Translations under genes and position numbers: made by a program | Source: Vanilla planifolia | Lineage: Eukaryota; Streptophyta; Magnoliopsida; Asparagales; Orchidaceae | Reading direction: 5' to 3' | NCBI GenBank assembly: GCA_023846275.1 | Contig: JAIUJO010000070.1 | Coordinates: forward strand, 198,501-262,500 | DNA: 64,000 nt | In this document: positions 1 through 14,500 of the stretch, piece by piece | Position numbering within the stretch: the stretch's first letter is position 1 | Layout of the letters: each line of letters opens with the position of its first letter | Notes under the pieces: generated by a model | The model's database searches: none | What the model was told of the DNA's origin: nothing | Seen by the model: the letters and a program-made list of their open reading frames with translations, nothing else

Positions 1-315
1 CAATTACCATTATAGTTCTTTAGTATATTTTTATTAATCGTGAATAATTATCATTTTAACTCTTATAATTCTTACTTTTTTCTATTCTATTTCCTCTTTG
101 TAATTAATAATAAAGTAAATAAAATACTATTAATTTTAATTAATAATATAATAATTATTCGAATACTTAATAGTAATATTTAATAATTTATTGGTTTTTA
201 AAATTTAATTATTTTTATATAATTATTTCTTAATTATTATATTTATTATCAATAATAATTTTTATTAAGAATAATTGTTTAGTAATTAGAGACAAAAGAA
301 TTATTGCTAATAAAA
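1..315. other. AT-rich left flank, nothing recognised
   Basis: This stretch is dominated by A and T, with many TTAATTA/AATAATAAT-like words. It changes abruptly to CA-rich repeat at about 316, where ATATATACCCACACCC begins the array. No coding frame, RNA gene or known repeat was recognised. It may be ordinary intergenic DNA or a decayed transposon. The window edge prevents a better call. Confidence 0.6.
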
Positions 316-3300
316 ATATATACCCACACCCACAAATGTGCACAAACACATGCAAAGTACACAAACACGTTGATATGCACCTATAGACACACAAGAACAC
401 ACACACATACACATAATCGAACAGTCACATGCATACACCCACACATAATGCACACACATATGCATGTGCACAAGCTCACATTTGTATGCATAAACACCTT
501 AAAAAGTGCATACTTATACATATATGTACACACAAACACACACACACACACACACATATTTATATATATGCATGCACACAACTCACACACCAACATACAT
601 GCACAGATACATACACATGCACAAGCACATGCACACACATGTATACACACTAATACACAATTACACAAAAACTTACATATAAACATGCCCAAGTACACAC
701 ATGCATATGCAAACACAAAAAAATGCATATGCACACGCATTCGCATGCACTTTCACACAGCTATAGACAAACATGCATAGACACGCATGCATACAGATAC
801 ATGAACAACACACACATGACCACACAAATGCAGGCACACACATGCAAAAAAAAAAACATAGACACATACACAAATACACAGGCATATGTGCATGCAAACA
901 CATACACTTGCATGCAAGCATGCACATGCCTATACACATACATGCATCCATACACATACAAGCTTGCAAACATGCACACATGCATGCATGCTTGCACACA
1001 CATTCAAAAACACATGTAGATGCACATGTATCTGTATGTACTTACACAAATATGCACACACAGAAGCATACACATAATAAAAGAAATAAAGGGATTCACA
1101 TAAGTGCACATGCATGCACATATGTGCACATCCATGCACATACACGCATGCACATGCACACACATATACACATGTAAAATCTCACAAACATAGATGCACA
1201 TGCACATGTAAATACTCAAACACATTCTCATGCACACAAGTGCATACACATACACACATATGCACATGCACACACATGCAAATATATATACACATTCACA
1301 CAAAAGAATGCATGCTTGTGCAAGTAGAGACGTATACTCACAAACTAATGCACACAGACATGTGTACCCACATATCCACGATCACACACATTGACCCACA
1401 CACACACACACATGTACTCACACAAGGACTCGCATATGCATACACACTTATGCATGCACACAATCCTATATGCTCAAATTTGCATGCATGCAAACACAAA
1501 AAGCACACTCATGAACTACCACACACATGCATACATACGTACACATGCACACATTCCCACACATATTCAAGCCCATGCACACACATACGTAATCCCACAC
1601 ACACATAACCACACATAGATGCATGCACACATGCATAAATGCACAATCACAAACATAAACACAAATGAACATGCACACACAAATGCACACACACAATCAT
1701 GCGTGTGCACACACACTTTCATACATAAATGCACTCACTAACAGAAACATGCATGCACACAAACATATGTTTGTGCACACACACACACCCACAAACATAT
1801 ACACATACACATGATCACATATGCCACATGCACACACACACACACACATACATGTATAGATGTATGTGTACCTCGACACACACACATGTAGACATGAACA
1901 CACACACATGCACATATATACACACAAATATGTTGACAGCATACACTCCTATAAGAGAATAAATAAAAAATAGTCACACACATACATGCACAATCATACA
2001 AGCACATATGCAAACATAGACACACACACGCACACGTACACATGACCATTCACACACAGGCACACACACATGCATAGAAATATGCATCTACACATGCATA
2101 CATGCACAAAACACACACAAACACACATGTATGCTTACACACACAAATACAAAAATTCATACAGACACACATATACACACACATACATAGAAATGCACAC
2201 TTGTCCAAATGCCTATACACATGAAAACATGTAAATACAGATACACACACTCGCACATTTGCACTTGTACTAACAAATACACACATGCACTCTAAATACA
2301 CACATGTGTCTACATATACACACACATCCACAAATACAAAAAAACACAAATGCACAAACGCACTCACCCACACCAATATGTGCTTGCATACACACATTAA
2401 TGCACACACCCTCCAATATGCACACACATGCACGGATCCACATGTACACAGATATGCACACTATACAAACACATTCACATGTATGCAAACATGACACACA
2501 CAAACACTCTTACACATGTACATGTACACAAACATGTGCACACACACACACAAATGTATACACATGCATACAGGCACATGCGAACACATGCAGACACACA
2601 CTCATGTACAAACTCATAAGCTTATCCACACATGTATTCACACATCCACATACAAGCATAGACACTCACACATAGATGTATGAACACAAGAAAACACTTA
2701 CATAGGCACACACAAACACATGAACATAGGCCCATGCACATACGTGCATATACACAAACACACAACATATGCATGCACACACAAATCCAAAAGAAAACAC
2801 ACAAGTACAATCACAAGCATGCATATAATTTTACAGACTCACACATGCTATGCTCATGCACATACACAAAATCAAGCACATAAACCTCCGATGCACATAC
2901 ATGCACACACACACATAAACACCCACATATACATCATGCATAGACACACACACACATGCATAAACACACAGACATACATGCATGTATGTACACAAACACA
3001 CATGTACAGACACTAAAACACACACACACACACTCATGCATCCACACATGCATGCATGCATGCAAAAACACGCATAGGAACAAACACATGATCAGAGGCA
3101 CTCATATATACAGATAAGCATGCACACATGCACACACATGAACCCACACATACATGCACATGCACACGTACTAACACACAGACACACAGACTCACATGTG
3201 TATGCATAGGCACACATACATAAACACACATGCATGTCTGCATGCAAAAGCTCATATAGGAACAATCATAAAACCAAATGCACACACATATGCAAACAAG

Positions 3301-6300
3301 CGGGCACGCACACGCACATGTATCCAAGCACACACACGTATACATGCATAGACACATAAGCACATGCATACATACATGTACATACATGTACACACATGCA
3401 CATGCACATGCACACACACACACACGATCACATGCACACAAATAGAAACACACACATGCTGAAAAAACACACATGCACATACATACATGTACACACACAT
3501 GCAGAAATACACATACATGCACATGCATGCCCACATGCCCAGATGTACAAACACACATGCATTCACAAGCATAAAATACATGTATGCACGCATGCACTCA
3601 CATGCATGCTAATATAAACATGTACCCACATGTACAAACAAACAAAGACAAATGCACATACATTCACAAACACACAAACACATGCAAAGACACACACATA
3701 CGCATATGCGAATGCACGTAGACTTGAAAACACACAAATACGCACATGCATACACACAAACACTAACACGCATATAGACTTATGCACACTTGACTCACAC
3801 TCATACATATGCTTGCACACAAACATACGCACACACACATAGATGTGCATACACATGCAAACACTTATGCAAACCCATGCTCACAGACATGCACACATGA
3901 CCACTCCAACACACACACACCCCCTACACACATGCATGCACACTCACACATGCACACACACACACACAAATGCATGCACAAACATGATGACACATGCATA
4001 AACCATGCACCCATGCAACCCACAAGAATGAACACACACAAACATTCACACACATGTCCATGCACAAAAGTATACGAGCACACATGCCCACATGCACACA
4101 TGCATACTCAACCCACACGTGCACATAAATATGCATGCACACATACACATATGCATAGACAAACACATACGCATTCACAAATGCATGCATGCAAATACAC
4201 ACTCACACATGCACACAAAAGCATGCTTAAATACACATGCACACATAAGCATGTGCATGTACCCTCACATATAAATCAATACACATATACACACACACAT
4301 ACTCCAACCTACACAAACTGACACATGCACTTGTACACACACATAGACATGTGAATGTACACAAAAGCACACACACACACACATGCACCCACATATTCAC
4401 AAATATGCAAACCCTCACACATGGATGCACATACACATCTAAAAACACATACACACACACACACTCACATACACATACAAAAGCATAACACAGCCATATG
4501 TCACGTTTATGAATGACCACACATGCATGCACACACACATGTACACATATATGCATAATCACATACATGTACACACATATATACATACACACATGTCTCT
4601 GATGCATGCACCTATGCTTACATATGCACTCATGTGCACACACACAAACACCTACACAAATGAACATGCACACACACTCACACCCCCACACACACTTATT
4701 CCCACAAACACACATGCATACCAACACATATATTTGAACATGCACAAACACACACAAACCCCATACACATGTGCATGAGCATACATGTACACATGCATGC
4801 ACAAATGCACTTGCATGTAGACAAACACACACGTACACATATACACATGCACAACTAGATACACACCCAAACATGCACACATGCACACAAATCTAGCAAT
4901 ACACACTGACACAAACACATGCATAAGCACAAACACATGCGTGCGTGAATAGACTCATGCACACGCTCAATAATGTGCACATACATACATGCACACACAT
5001 ATGCACAATCACACACACATACACACAAGTGCATACATCACACATAAGCATGCACACACACATACACACAAGCACATGCACATGTACACATGTATACATG
5101 CATGCACACACACACCCACACATGCACGAACACACATGCACACACATCAAATCAACCACATGCACATGAATAAATTGGCATGCACACATGAACTCATGCA
5201 AGCACCTATCCACAAATAAGCACACATACCCACATATGCAAATGCACACACGCATGGCTAAGTGTGCATGCACACACAACCATGCATATACACACACATG
5301 CACACACATACATGTACATAGACACACATGCACATACACACACACATACATAGACACAAATAAAATGCAATAATAGATATAGTCAAAGATGCACACATAT
5401 GCACATGCACATTTCAACATGCATGTGCCCACACATACTAACATATATGCATAGGCACACACATGAATGCACAAAAACATACATATACACATGCATATAT
5501 ATGTACATACACACACACACATGCACTTGGACACACAAATATGCATAGACACACATGCACTCACATGCACACACACACACACACACTAACATTTATGCAT
5601 GAGCACATGCACAAATGTGCACGCATTCATACACATCTATAGATGCACACATGCTCACAAAAACATATACACAAATGCATGCACACACATGCACATGCAT
5701 ACACATACACGTACTTGCATGGACATATGCACGTGCACACACACATACATAGATGCACAACCACTCCTATAAGCATGCATACATGTAGACACACTCACGC
5801 ACAACACACATGATACACAAAGCATGCATATGCATGCATGCACACAAACACACAAAAACATACACATGCAAACAAATATACACACACATATGCATGCACA
5901 TGCATACTTGATCATACATACCACATGCATGCTTGAAAACACCCACACACATGTACACAAAGGAAAACACCCACACATATGCATACATGCACACATTCAC
6001 AGACATGCACACAACAACACACACACACACACACACATAAGCAATACACTTTGATGCACACATATATGAGCCAGTTCATGCACATGCTCACACACATGCA
6101 CAAGCACACACATATGGACATGTGTGCACACATAGCTACACATGCACATATACATTTATGTACACACACATGCACTTGCATACTTGTATGCACACACACA
6201 CACACACTTGCATGCATAGGAACACACACACACATATGCAAATGCATGCATGCACACACACATGCACTTATGAACATGCACACATGCAAACCCAAAAAGA

Positions 6301-7240
6301 ACACATTCACGTATGCAAACACACATAATCATACAAACATGCACATGCATAGACATGCAACTACACACATGCACACTCATTCTCATGCAAACATGCATTC
6401 ATGCATGCACATAGTACGAAAATACATGGATGCACTTGACCACACTCATGCAGACTTGCATACACACACTTACATGCATGCAGACAAACACACATGAACA
6501 AAAACATGCACACATGCATATGCCCACAAAGACACACGCACATACACACACATACAAAAATGAACTCACACAAATTTGCACTATGACATGCACACACATA
6601 GATACAAAGGCACACACACATGCACATACCTACACCTACACACACAAGTGTGCATGCATATACACACAAACATGCATGCACACAAACAAAAACACACATG
6701 GTCACACATGCACATGCATATATAAACATATGCTCACACAAACACACTCATAATCACACGTAAACACATGCACATAATTCACAAATCCACACCCACACAT
6801 ACATGCACATGCATGCACACATATACATGCACATGAGCATGTACATGCTCATAAAGTTTCCCACAAACAGATAGACACTCAAATAGCTCACACACTTGCA
6901 CAAACCCACAACATGCATATTAAAACACTACACATGAAAGGATGTACTTGCACATACTTGAATGCATGTGCATACTTGAAAGATTGTATAATGACACACA
7001 CCTACACATACTCACACAAACGATCGTAAATGCACACTCACACACACATGCACACACAAACACAAACATATGAACACAGATGCTCAGGCTCGTGCATGCA
7101 TGCAAACACACACCCACATACACACTAACACATATGCACACACACACACATGCACACACATGCTAATGCACAAAACAACCAAAATAAATGCACATACATG
7201 CACATTTATAGAAATGCATGCACAGATACACATGTACACA
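316..7240. repeat. Degenerate CA-rich alternating purine-pyrimidine array, block A1
   Basis: This is continuous low-complexity DNA made mainly of CA, TA, TG and CG dinucleotide steps, with words such as ACACATGCACAC recurring. In the 60 bases at 1,141-1,200 I count 26 A, 17 C, 11 T and 6 G. Positions 1,133-1,176 alternate pyrimidine and purine without a break for 44 bp. Short non-array interruptions occur near 1,074-1,100, 1,946-1,977, 5,355-5,393 and 6,850-6,890. No fixed monomer length is obvious by eye, so the array reads as an expanded and then mutated CA microsatellite rather than a classic satellite of 150-180 bp. Open frames on both strands here are composition artefacts. Confidence 0.93.
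3047..3064. repeat. (CATG)n self-complementary tract
   Basis: CATG repeats four times and ends in CA. Positions 3,049-3,064 form a perfect 16-bp palindrome of TGCA units. Short ATGCAT and GCATGC palindromes occur all through the array; this is one of the longer perfect examples noticed. Confidence 0.85.
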
Positions 7241-7882
7241 CATACAAATATGCATACTGATATACACATGCACTAATGCATGTATAGACACACACAAACA
7301 CACACATGCATGCCCAAGCACTTACAAACAAGCACTCACATAAACACACACATCCACACTCATGCACACGCACAAGCATGCCCATGTCCATGCCCATGCA
7401 CACTTATGCACAGACCTATGTGCACATATATGCATATATACATATACACAAGCACACAAATGCACACTTACACATGCATCTAAAATTACAAAGACACATG
7501 CACACAGATACACACAAACATAATCACACATACACACATGCATCTAAAAGTACAAAGACACATGCAAAAAGACACACACAAACATAATCACACATACACA
7601 CATGCATACATACACACACACACTCACACACATAGACACACACAGAACACAAATGCATGCACATGAATGCACACAAGTGTGCACTCACACATACACACAT
7701 GCTTGATGTACACACACAAAAGTTCACATGCTCAAGCACACAAAGCACACACACAAACACTTGCAAACACATGTAAATACACCCACAAATACATACATAA
7801 GCACAAACATATGCATTTAATTGAACACACACACAAGCCACAAGAATACTCTCACACAGTTACATACACACACATGCACACA
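7241..7882. repeat. Higher-order repeat, tandem copy 1 (642-bp shift)
   Basis: Three rare-word anchors recur exactly 642 bp downstream: CATACAAATATGCATACT (7,241 and 7,883), CAAGCACTTACAAA (7,315 and 7,957), and AAGACACATGCACACAGATA (7,491 and 8,133). The order of words between anchors is conserved, with scattered substitutions. Further along, ACATGAATGCACACAAG (7,661 and 8,242) and AGAATACTCTCACACAGTTA (7,843 and 8,424) are offset by 581 bp. The change from 642 to 581 is explained by an extra 64-bp internal duplication in copy 1 plus a few bases. Confidence 0.85.
7477..7604. repeat. 64-bp tandem duplication nested in copy 1
   Basis: Two adjacent units, 7,477-7,540 and 7,541-7,604, both begin CATCTAAAA. 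Both continue through ACAAAGACACATGCA to AACATAATCACACATACACA. Tandem copy 2 has only one such unit. The extra unit therefore probably arose in copy 1 after the larger duplication, or was lost from copy 2. Confidence 0.85.
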
Positions 7883-8460
7883 CATACAAATATGCATACT
7901 CATATACACATGCACTAACATATGTATAGACACACACAAACACACATATGCATGCACAAGCACTTACAAATAGGCACTCACATATACACACACATCAACA
8001 CTCATGCACACCCATAAGCACACCTATGTGCTTGCACATGCACACTTATTCACAAACCTATATGCATATACATGCACACATACATATACACAAGCACACA
8101 CATGCACACTCACACATGCATATAAAAGTACAAAGACACATGCACACAGATACACACAAACATAATCACACATACACACATGCATATATACACACACTCA
8201 CACACATTGACACACAAACATGCAAGAACATAAAGACATGCACATGAATGCACACAAGCATGGACTCACACATATACACACATGCTTGTTGTATACACAC
8301 AAAAGTGCATATGCTCAAACACAAAAACACTTGCACACACATGCAGATATACATGTAAATACACCCACAAATGCATACATATGCACAAACATATGCATAC
8401 AATTTAACACACACACACACACAAGAATACTCTCACACAGTTACACACACATGCACACCC
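7883..8460. repeat. Higher-order repeat, tandem copy 2
   Basis: This is the second copy of the preceding segment, head to tail and in the same orientation. It carries the same ordered anchors, including CATGCTTGTTGTA against CATGCTTGATGTA in copy 1 and the shared AGAATACTCTCACACAGTTA near its end. It differs from copy 1 by many substitutions and small indels, so the duplication is not recent. The right boundary is approximate: after about 8,450 the sequence no longer follows copy 1. Confidence 0.82.
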
Positions 8461-8625
8461 TTACATAGACAAGCACATGTCTGTTGGAGCACAAGTACAC
8501 ACACATGCGCACAAACCCCTACACATAAACTTACAAACACACATGCACACACACACAAGCAAATGCTTGCATGCACGGACATATGCACACACACATCCTC
8601 ATTCATACATGTATATGCTGATACA

Positions 8626-8660
8626 CATGGTAGGCCCACACATGCTCATGGCCAACCATG
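8626..8660. repeat. Imperfect 11-bp inverted repeat
   Basis: CATGGTAGGCC at 8,626-8,636 pairs with GGCCAACCATG at 8,650-8,660 with one mismatch, leaving a 13-base loop. Its GGCC content is unusual for this array. It could form a hairpin or cruciform. No protein-binding role can be inferred. Confidence 0.7.
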
Positions 8661-11428
8661 CACACATGCAGACGCACACACACACTTACACACACATGCA
8701 TATACTTTTACAAGCACATAAAGAAATCTGCACACATACACGTATTCATGCACATGCACACATGCATGCTCACATACACACATAACAACTCACAAACACA
8801 TGCACACACATGCAAACACTTAAGCAGGTACATATAGATGCATACATATATGCTTGCATGCACACTTGAAACCACACATATAGTTGCATGCACACACACA
8901 CATAGAGACACATCTGAATGCACACATGCATATACACACACTTGCACAACCACACACACATACACATGCATACACACATATGCTAATATTGATTCACACA
9001 TGGACACAAAACCTAGAAGCATAAGCACATGTACACACACTCATACATGAACATACATGCACATGTGTATACATTCACTTACATAAATAAGTTTCTGCAC
9101 AAATGCACACAAGTGCACATGCACATGTAGATAATGTGCACACATTTGCCTATGCAAACACATACACACATGCACACAAACACATAATTACACTCATACA
9201 CACACAAGTAGACATGCACCAAGATGCAAGTGTAGATGCAGACACATGCACACACACACATGTATGCACATAGAAGTACTCTTATGCACATATATCCACA
9301 CACATGCACACCACATGAACACACACAAACATGTATACGATCACACAAACGTACACTCACACATGGCTTTTCACACATGCACACAAACACATTCATGTGC
9401 ATGCACACACACTCGCACAACAACCACATGCACACATATGCACACATACATACACTACGCACATGCATATACACACATTAACTTACACACATGAACATAA
9501 ACACATGCACATACACACATGTACACATAAAGCACACATGTGCATGCATGCACATACACACACATATGGACACAGACATATTTTGACACATGTTTACATG
9601 CACATGCTCACACACACATGGATAGGCACACAAACACATGCACGAGCACACACACACATATAGACATGTGACTACAAATACCCTTACAAATGGACACACA
9701 CATATGAATAATTATATCCATGCTCACACAAGTGCAAACACATGAATAGGCACACACACTCACACACATACACATGCACCAAAAATAAACATGCACACAC
9801 ATAGGAACTCAAAAACACACACAAGCATCTATAAGGACATGTATAAATACTTAAGCATAGACACACACATATACACAAATGCACACACATGCAAAAACAC
9901 AGCAATACACATATGCACAAACAAACACAAGTGAATGTCCACAAGCACACGCACTCAAAGGCACACATATGCTGCACACCTATACACATACACATATATG
10001 CATGCATTCATGCACATACACATACACACAGATACCCACGTGCATATGCATCCACACAACATCCCACACACACATATGCACACAAACACATATGCAAAGG
10101 TATACACGAACAAACCTACCCACATGCACACCCATGCACATGCTCATACACATGCAAAGACAAATTGACACACAAACATGCATGTGTATAGCCAAAAACA
10201 TATAGCCACACATGCACACACATGTAACGACACACATGCACATACATACAACCATAAGGCAACACACACATGGATGCACACACACATGAACACGTACAAG
10301 CCGACACAAGTAGACATGCACACACCCTCACAACATAGATACACATAGATATATGTACTCACATAGGCACAAGCAGACTCATACACAAGTATAAACAAGA
10401 ACACATGTACACAAATGCATGCAAAACACACACACTTACAAGTATGTGCATGCATGCACACACATGCCCATAAGTATATAAAACGACATACACACACAAA
10501 CACACATACTCATAAATAAATATACACACAAATATGTAGGCATGCACACACACCCATATGCATACACAAACAACATTGTCAACATGCACACACAAAAACA
10601 CACTCATGCTCACATGCACACACACATGAACATAAATGAACACACATGCAAATGCACATGTAGGCACAAACTTGCACACACACCGACACACACTAACACT
10701 GATGCACACACAAACACATACATGCCTGTATTGAAACAAACAAACATAATGATAAATGCACAAATATGTACATACACTCATAAGCATGCACACATACACA
10801 CACATGTATAGGCACATGCACACACATTACCATACACAGACATGCACACAAGCACACCCACATGCACATACATTCAGACACCAGTGCACATACACACACA
10901 TTGTTGTATGCACTCGCACACACTTGCACACACACACACACAAAAATGCATGCACACATGCCCACATGCACCCACACACAAAACAAATATGCTTGCACAC
11001 ATATATGTATGCATACACATATGCACCTATGCACACAAGCACACACAGACACATGCCTATGCACATATCCATGCACATACACAAAAACATACACACGTGC
11101 ATGCATATGCACTTGTACTCACACACATGCATTCTCAGTCACTTGCACATGCACTTTCACACTCACATGCACACACAAGTATAGACACACACATGCACAC
11201 ACACTTGCATACACATGGATGCACACACACAATTTTAGACCAACATGACCCACTCATGTACAAACACACACATGCACACACAAATACACATGCACTAGCA
11301 TGCACAAAACACACACATATAAATGCCCACACACACACTAGCACACATATGCACACAAACACTCTCACATATGCATGAACACACATACACATGCTCTCTT
11401 ACACACACAAATGCGTAAACACACACAA

Positions 11429-11470
11429 ACACACACACACACACATACGCACACACACACACACACACAT

Positions 11471-11511
<41 letters not shown>
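11429..11511. repeat. Compound microsatellite: CA-rich run followed by (AT)19
   Basis: Positions 11,429-11,471 are an unbroken 43-bp alternating CA-rich run. A single G at 11,472 follows, then 39 bp of pure AT alternation at 11,473-11,511. The AT part is self-complementary and can extrude as a cruciform. The CA part favours Z-DNA. It is the only long pure AT tract noticed in the window. Confidence 0.95.
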
Positions 11512-11515
<4 letters not shown>

Positions 11516-14500
11516 TACATGTACACGCAAACATTGGTATATAAACACATACACAAACATGCACAACCACATAGGCATGTGCATGCTCATATACAAGCAC
11601 AAATGCAAAAACACATACACACACTTGTACGCACAAAAACATATTCACACACACATTAAAAAGCACAAAGTTGCACGTACACACATACACACATGCATAC
11701 ATGCACACGCATGTGCAAATGCACACATGCACATTCATAAATATAGACGTACATAGATACACACATACAAACTTGGACATACAAAAGTTTGTACACATGC
11801 ATGCGCATTCACATGCACACACACATAAGCACACAAATGCACACACATTTGCATACTAACATGTGCACTTTCTTACACATGCAAGCATGCATACTTAAAC
11901 ACTTGCACACACACATACATGCACATCCGTGCACACTCACTTTTAGGACATATGTGCATACATACATGCACACACAAATGAAGACATATGCAAGCACGCA
12001 AGAATGCATGCATACACACATGCACCCCTTTGCACACCCTACACACATATACACCCAGACACACCTGCACATATGCATGCACACACACATATATACACAA
12101 AAAAACATTAATACGTCCTACAGATGCATGCACATGCTCACACCTACAAACCAACACACATGCACATACACACACATAAACACATGGACATGCACGTACA
12201 TGAATGTATGAGCACAATCGTACATACACATGCACCCACGCATATACACACATGCACACATTTGTATTCATACACTCAAAAACACGTATGCACACACATA
12301 AACACACACACACACACAAAAACACACACTTATGCACATATTTACAAGCACACACACATACATGCAAACAAACACAAACATACACATAAGTGAATGTACA
12401 CAAACATGTCCACACATCCACACACACACACACCCATGCTCATGCACACATGGATGCATACACATGCAAAGCACAAACACACATGGACCTATATGAGCAC
12501 ACAAACACATGCTTACATACGCACACTAACTGACACACACATGCACACACCTGCAAATGCACACAAGAATGCCTGCACTCATGCACACATTAGTGTGCAT
12601 ACACACAAGTGCACACACCAACACAGACACACACCAACACACATATACTCACCCACACACACATATGCTTAGAAAAACACACATCAGTATGCATATCCAC
12701 ACACACGTACACATAAAGAAATACAAGCATGCACAGGAACACAATAGACACACACATGCATACACACATGCACATATGCACATATACATGCAAACATGCA
12801 AGCACACACATGCACACAAGTTTATGAACATGCTCACAAAGATGCCCACTCCCACATATATGCAAATAATCCAACACATACATACAAACATAGTTTACAT
12901 GCACTACCAATGAACACACATATACATACATATATATGCACACACAAATATACAAATGCCTAACCACATTCACACATGCATGCATTCACGCATATGCATG
13001 CAAGTGTACATGCATGAATGTATGTACACATGCTTGAAAGTATATACACACACCAACACACATACACACATACACACCATTACACACATGTACACAAACA
13101 CAGGCACATGAACACACACAGACATACGTATAAATACATATACACATGCATAGACACATGCATATTCTTATACACATACACAAATAGACATGTACCTGCA
13201 CACACACATGTAGATGCATAATCAAACAAAAGTAAATGCACATACATGCACACACAAACATACACACATGCACAGTCACACAAATATACATACACATACA
13301 CACTTGCACTTATGCATGCATACACATACATGCATGCATGCAAGTACACAACCACATACACACACACACATCCTTGTGCACATGCACACACACACCTTAA
13401 CAAATACTCGCACACACATGAACAAACACACTCACACACATATACATATACATCCATGTGCATACACAACACACACACAAGCACACACACATGAATAAAG
13501 ACATGCATGCACATGAGCTGACATACACATGCACACATATTGACACACACACACACAAATGCAAACATGCATGAATATGTGAACACACGCACACACTCAG
13601 GAACTCACATGCATAGTAGTATGCATACACACACATACTCATCCACAAACATATATTCTTATAAGCACACACACACACAAATACACATGTATAAGAACAT
13701 GGATATGTCACACATGCAAAAGTACAAATACACACATGGACACACATTTACACATAGAAAACCATGCATATATATATGCACCCACCCACATGCATAGACA
13801 TACACATGTAAGAACACAAGCACAAGCACACAAATACACACATGCATAGCACACAAACATGCATGCATGTACTCAAACACATACACACATGTGTGCACTC
13901 AAACACACATAGACTCATACACAAATGCATGCACACATAAATGCGCATATGCTCACACACACGTGCATGCATACACACACATGAAAACACTTGCACTCAT
14001 ATACACATATAATTGGAAATGCATCTATACATACATGCACACATGCACAGACATACTAACAAACACATGCACATAAATGAACACACACACATGCATGCAC
14101 ACATATGAACACACACAAGCATCAATGCAATTGCACACACACACACACAAACCAAAATGTCGATACAAACATACAAGCACACAAACATATATATACACAT
14201 GCTCATTGATGCACACAAGTGCACATGCAAATGAACCCACATGTAAATGCACACACACGCACACATGAACCCACACATATAGGCCTACACACATGCACAT
14301 AAACATAATCACATATGTACACACAAGTATGCACATGTACACATACTAATGCATACACGCATATGCTAACACACACTTGCACACACAAAAACACATACAT
14401 GGAGAAGCACATACACAAGCAAATATATGTACACACACAAACACTGAAATGGATACACATGCATGCTTGTGGAGATGCATATGCAAACATACATGCTCAT

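Noticed and set aside
304-780. His/Thr-rich plus-strand frames resembling histidine-rich metal-binding proteins
   Set aside because: CAC, ACA, CAT and ATG codons are simply the array read in frame. The same composition appears in all plus frames for 57 kb.
7215-8460. CRISPR-like repeat-spacer array
   Set aside because: There is no constant direct repeat separated by unique spacers, only diverged tandem segments inside microsatellite-like DNA, in a plant-like context.
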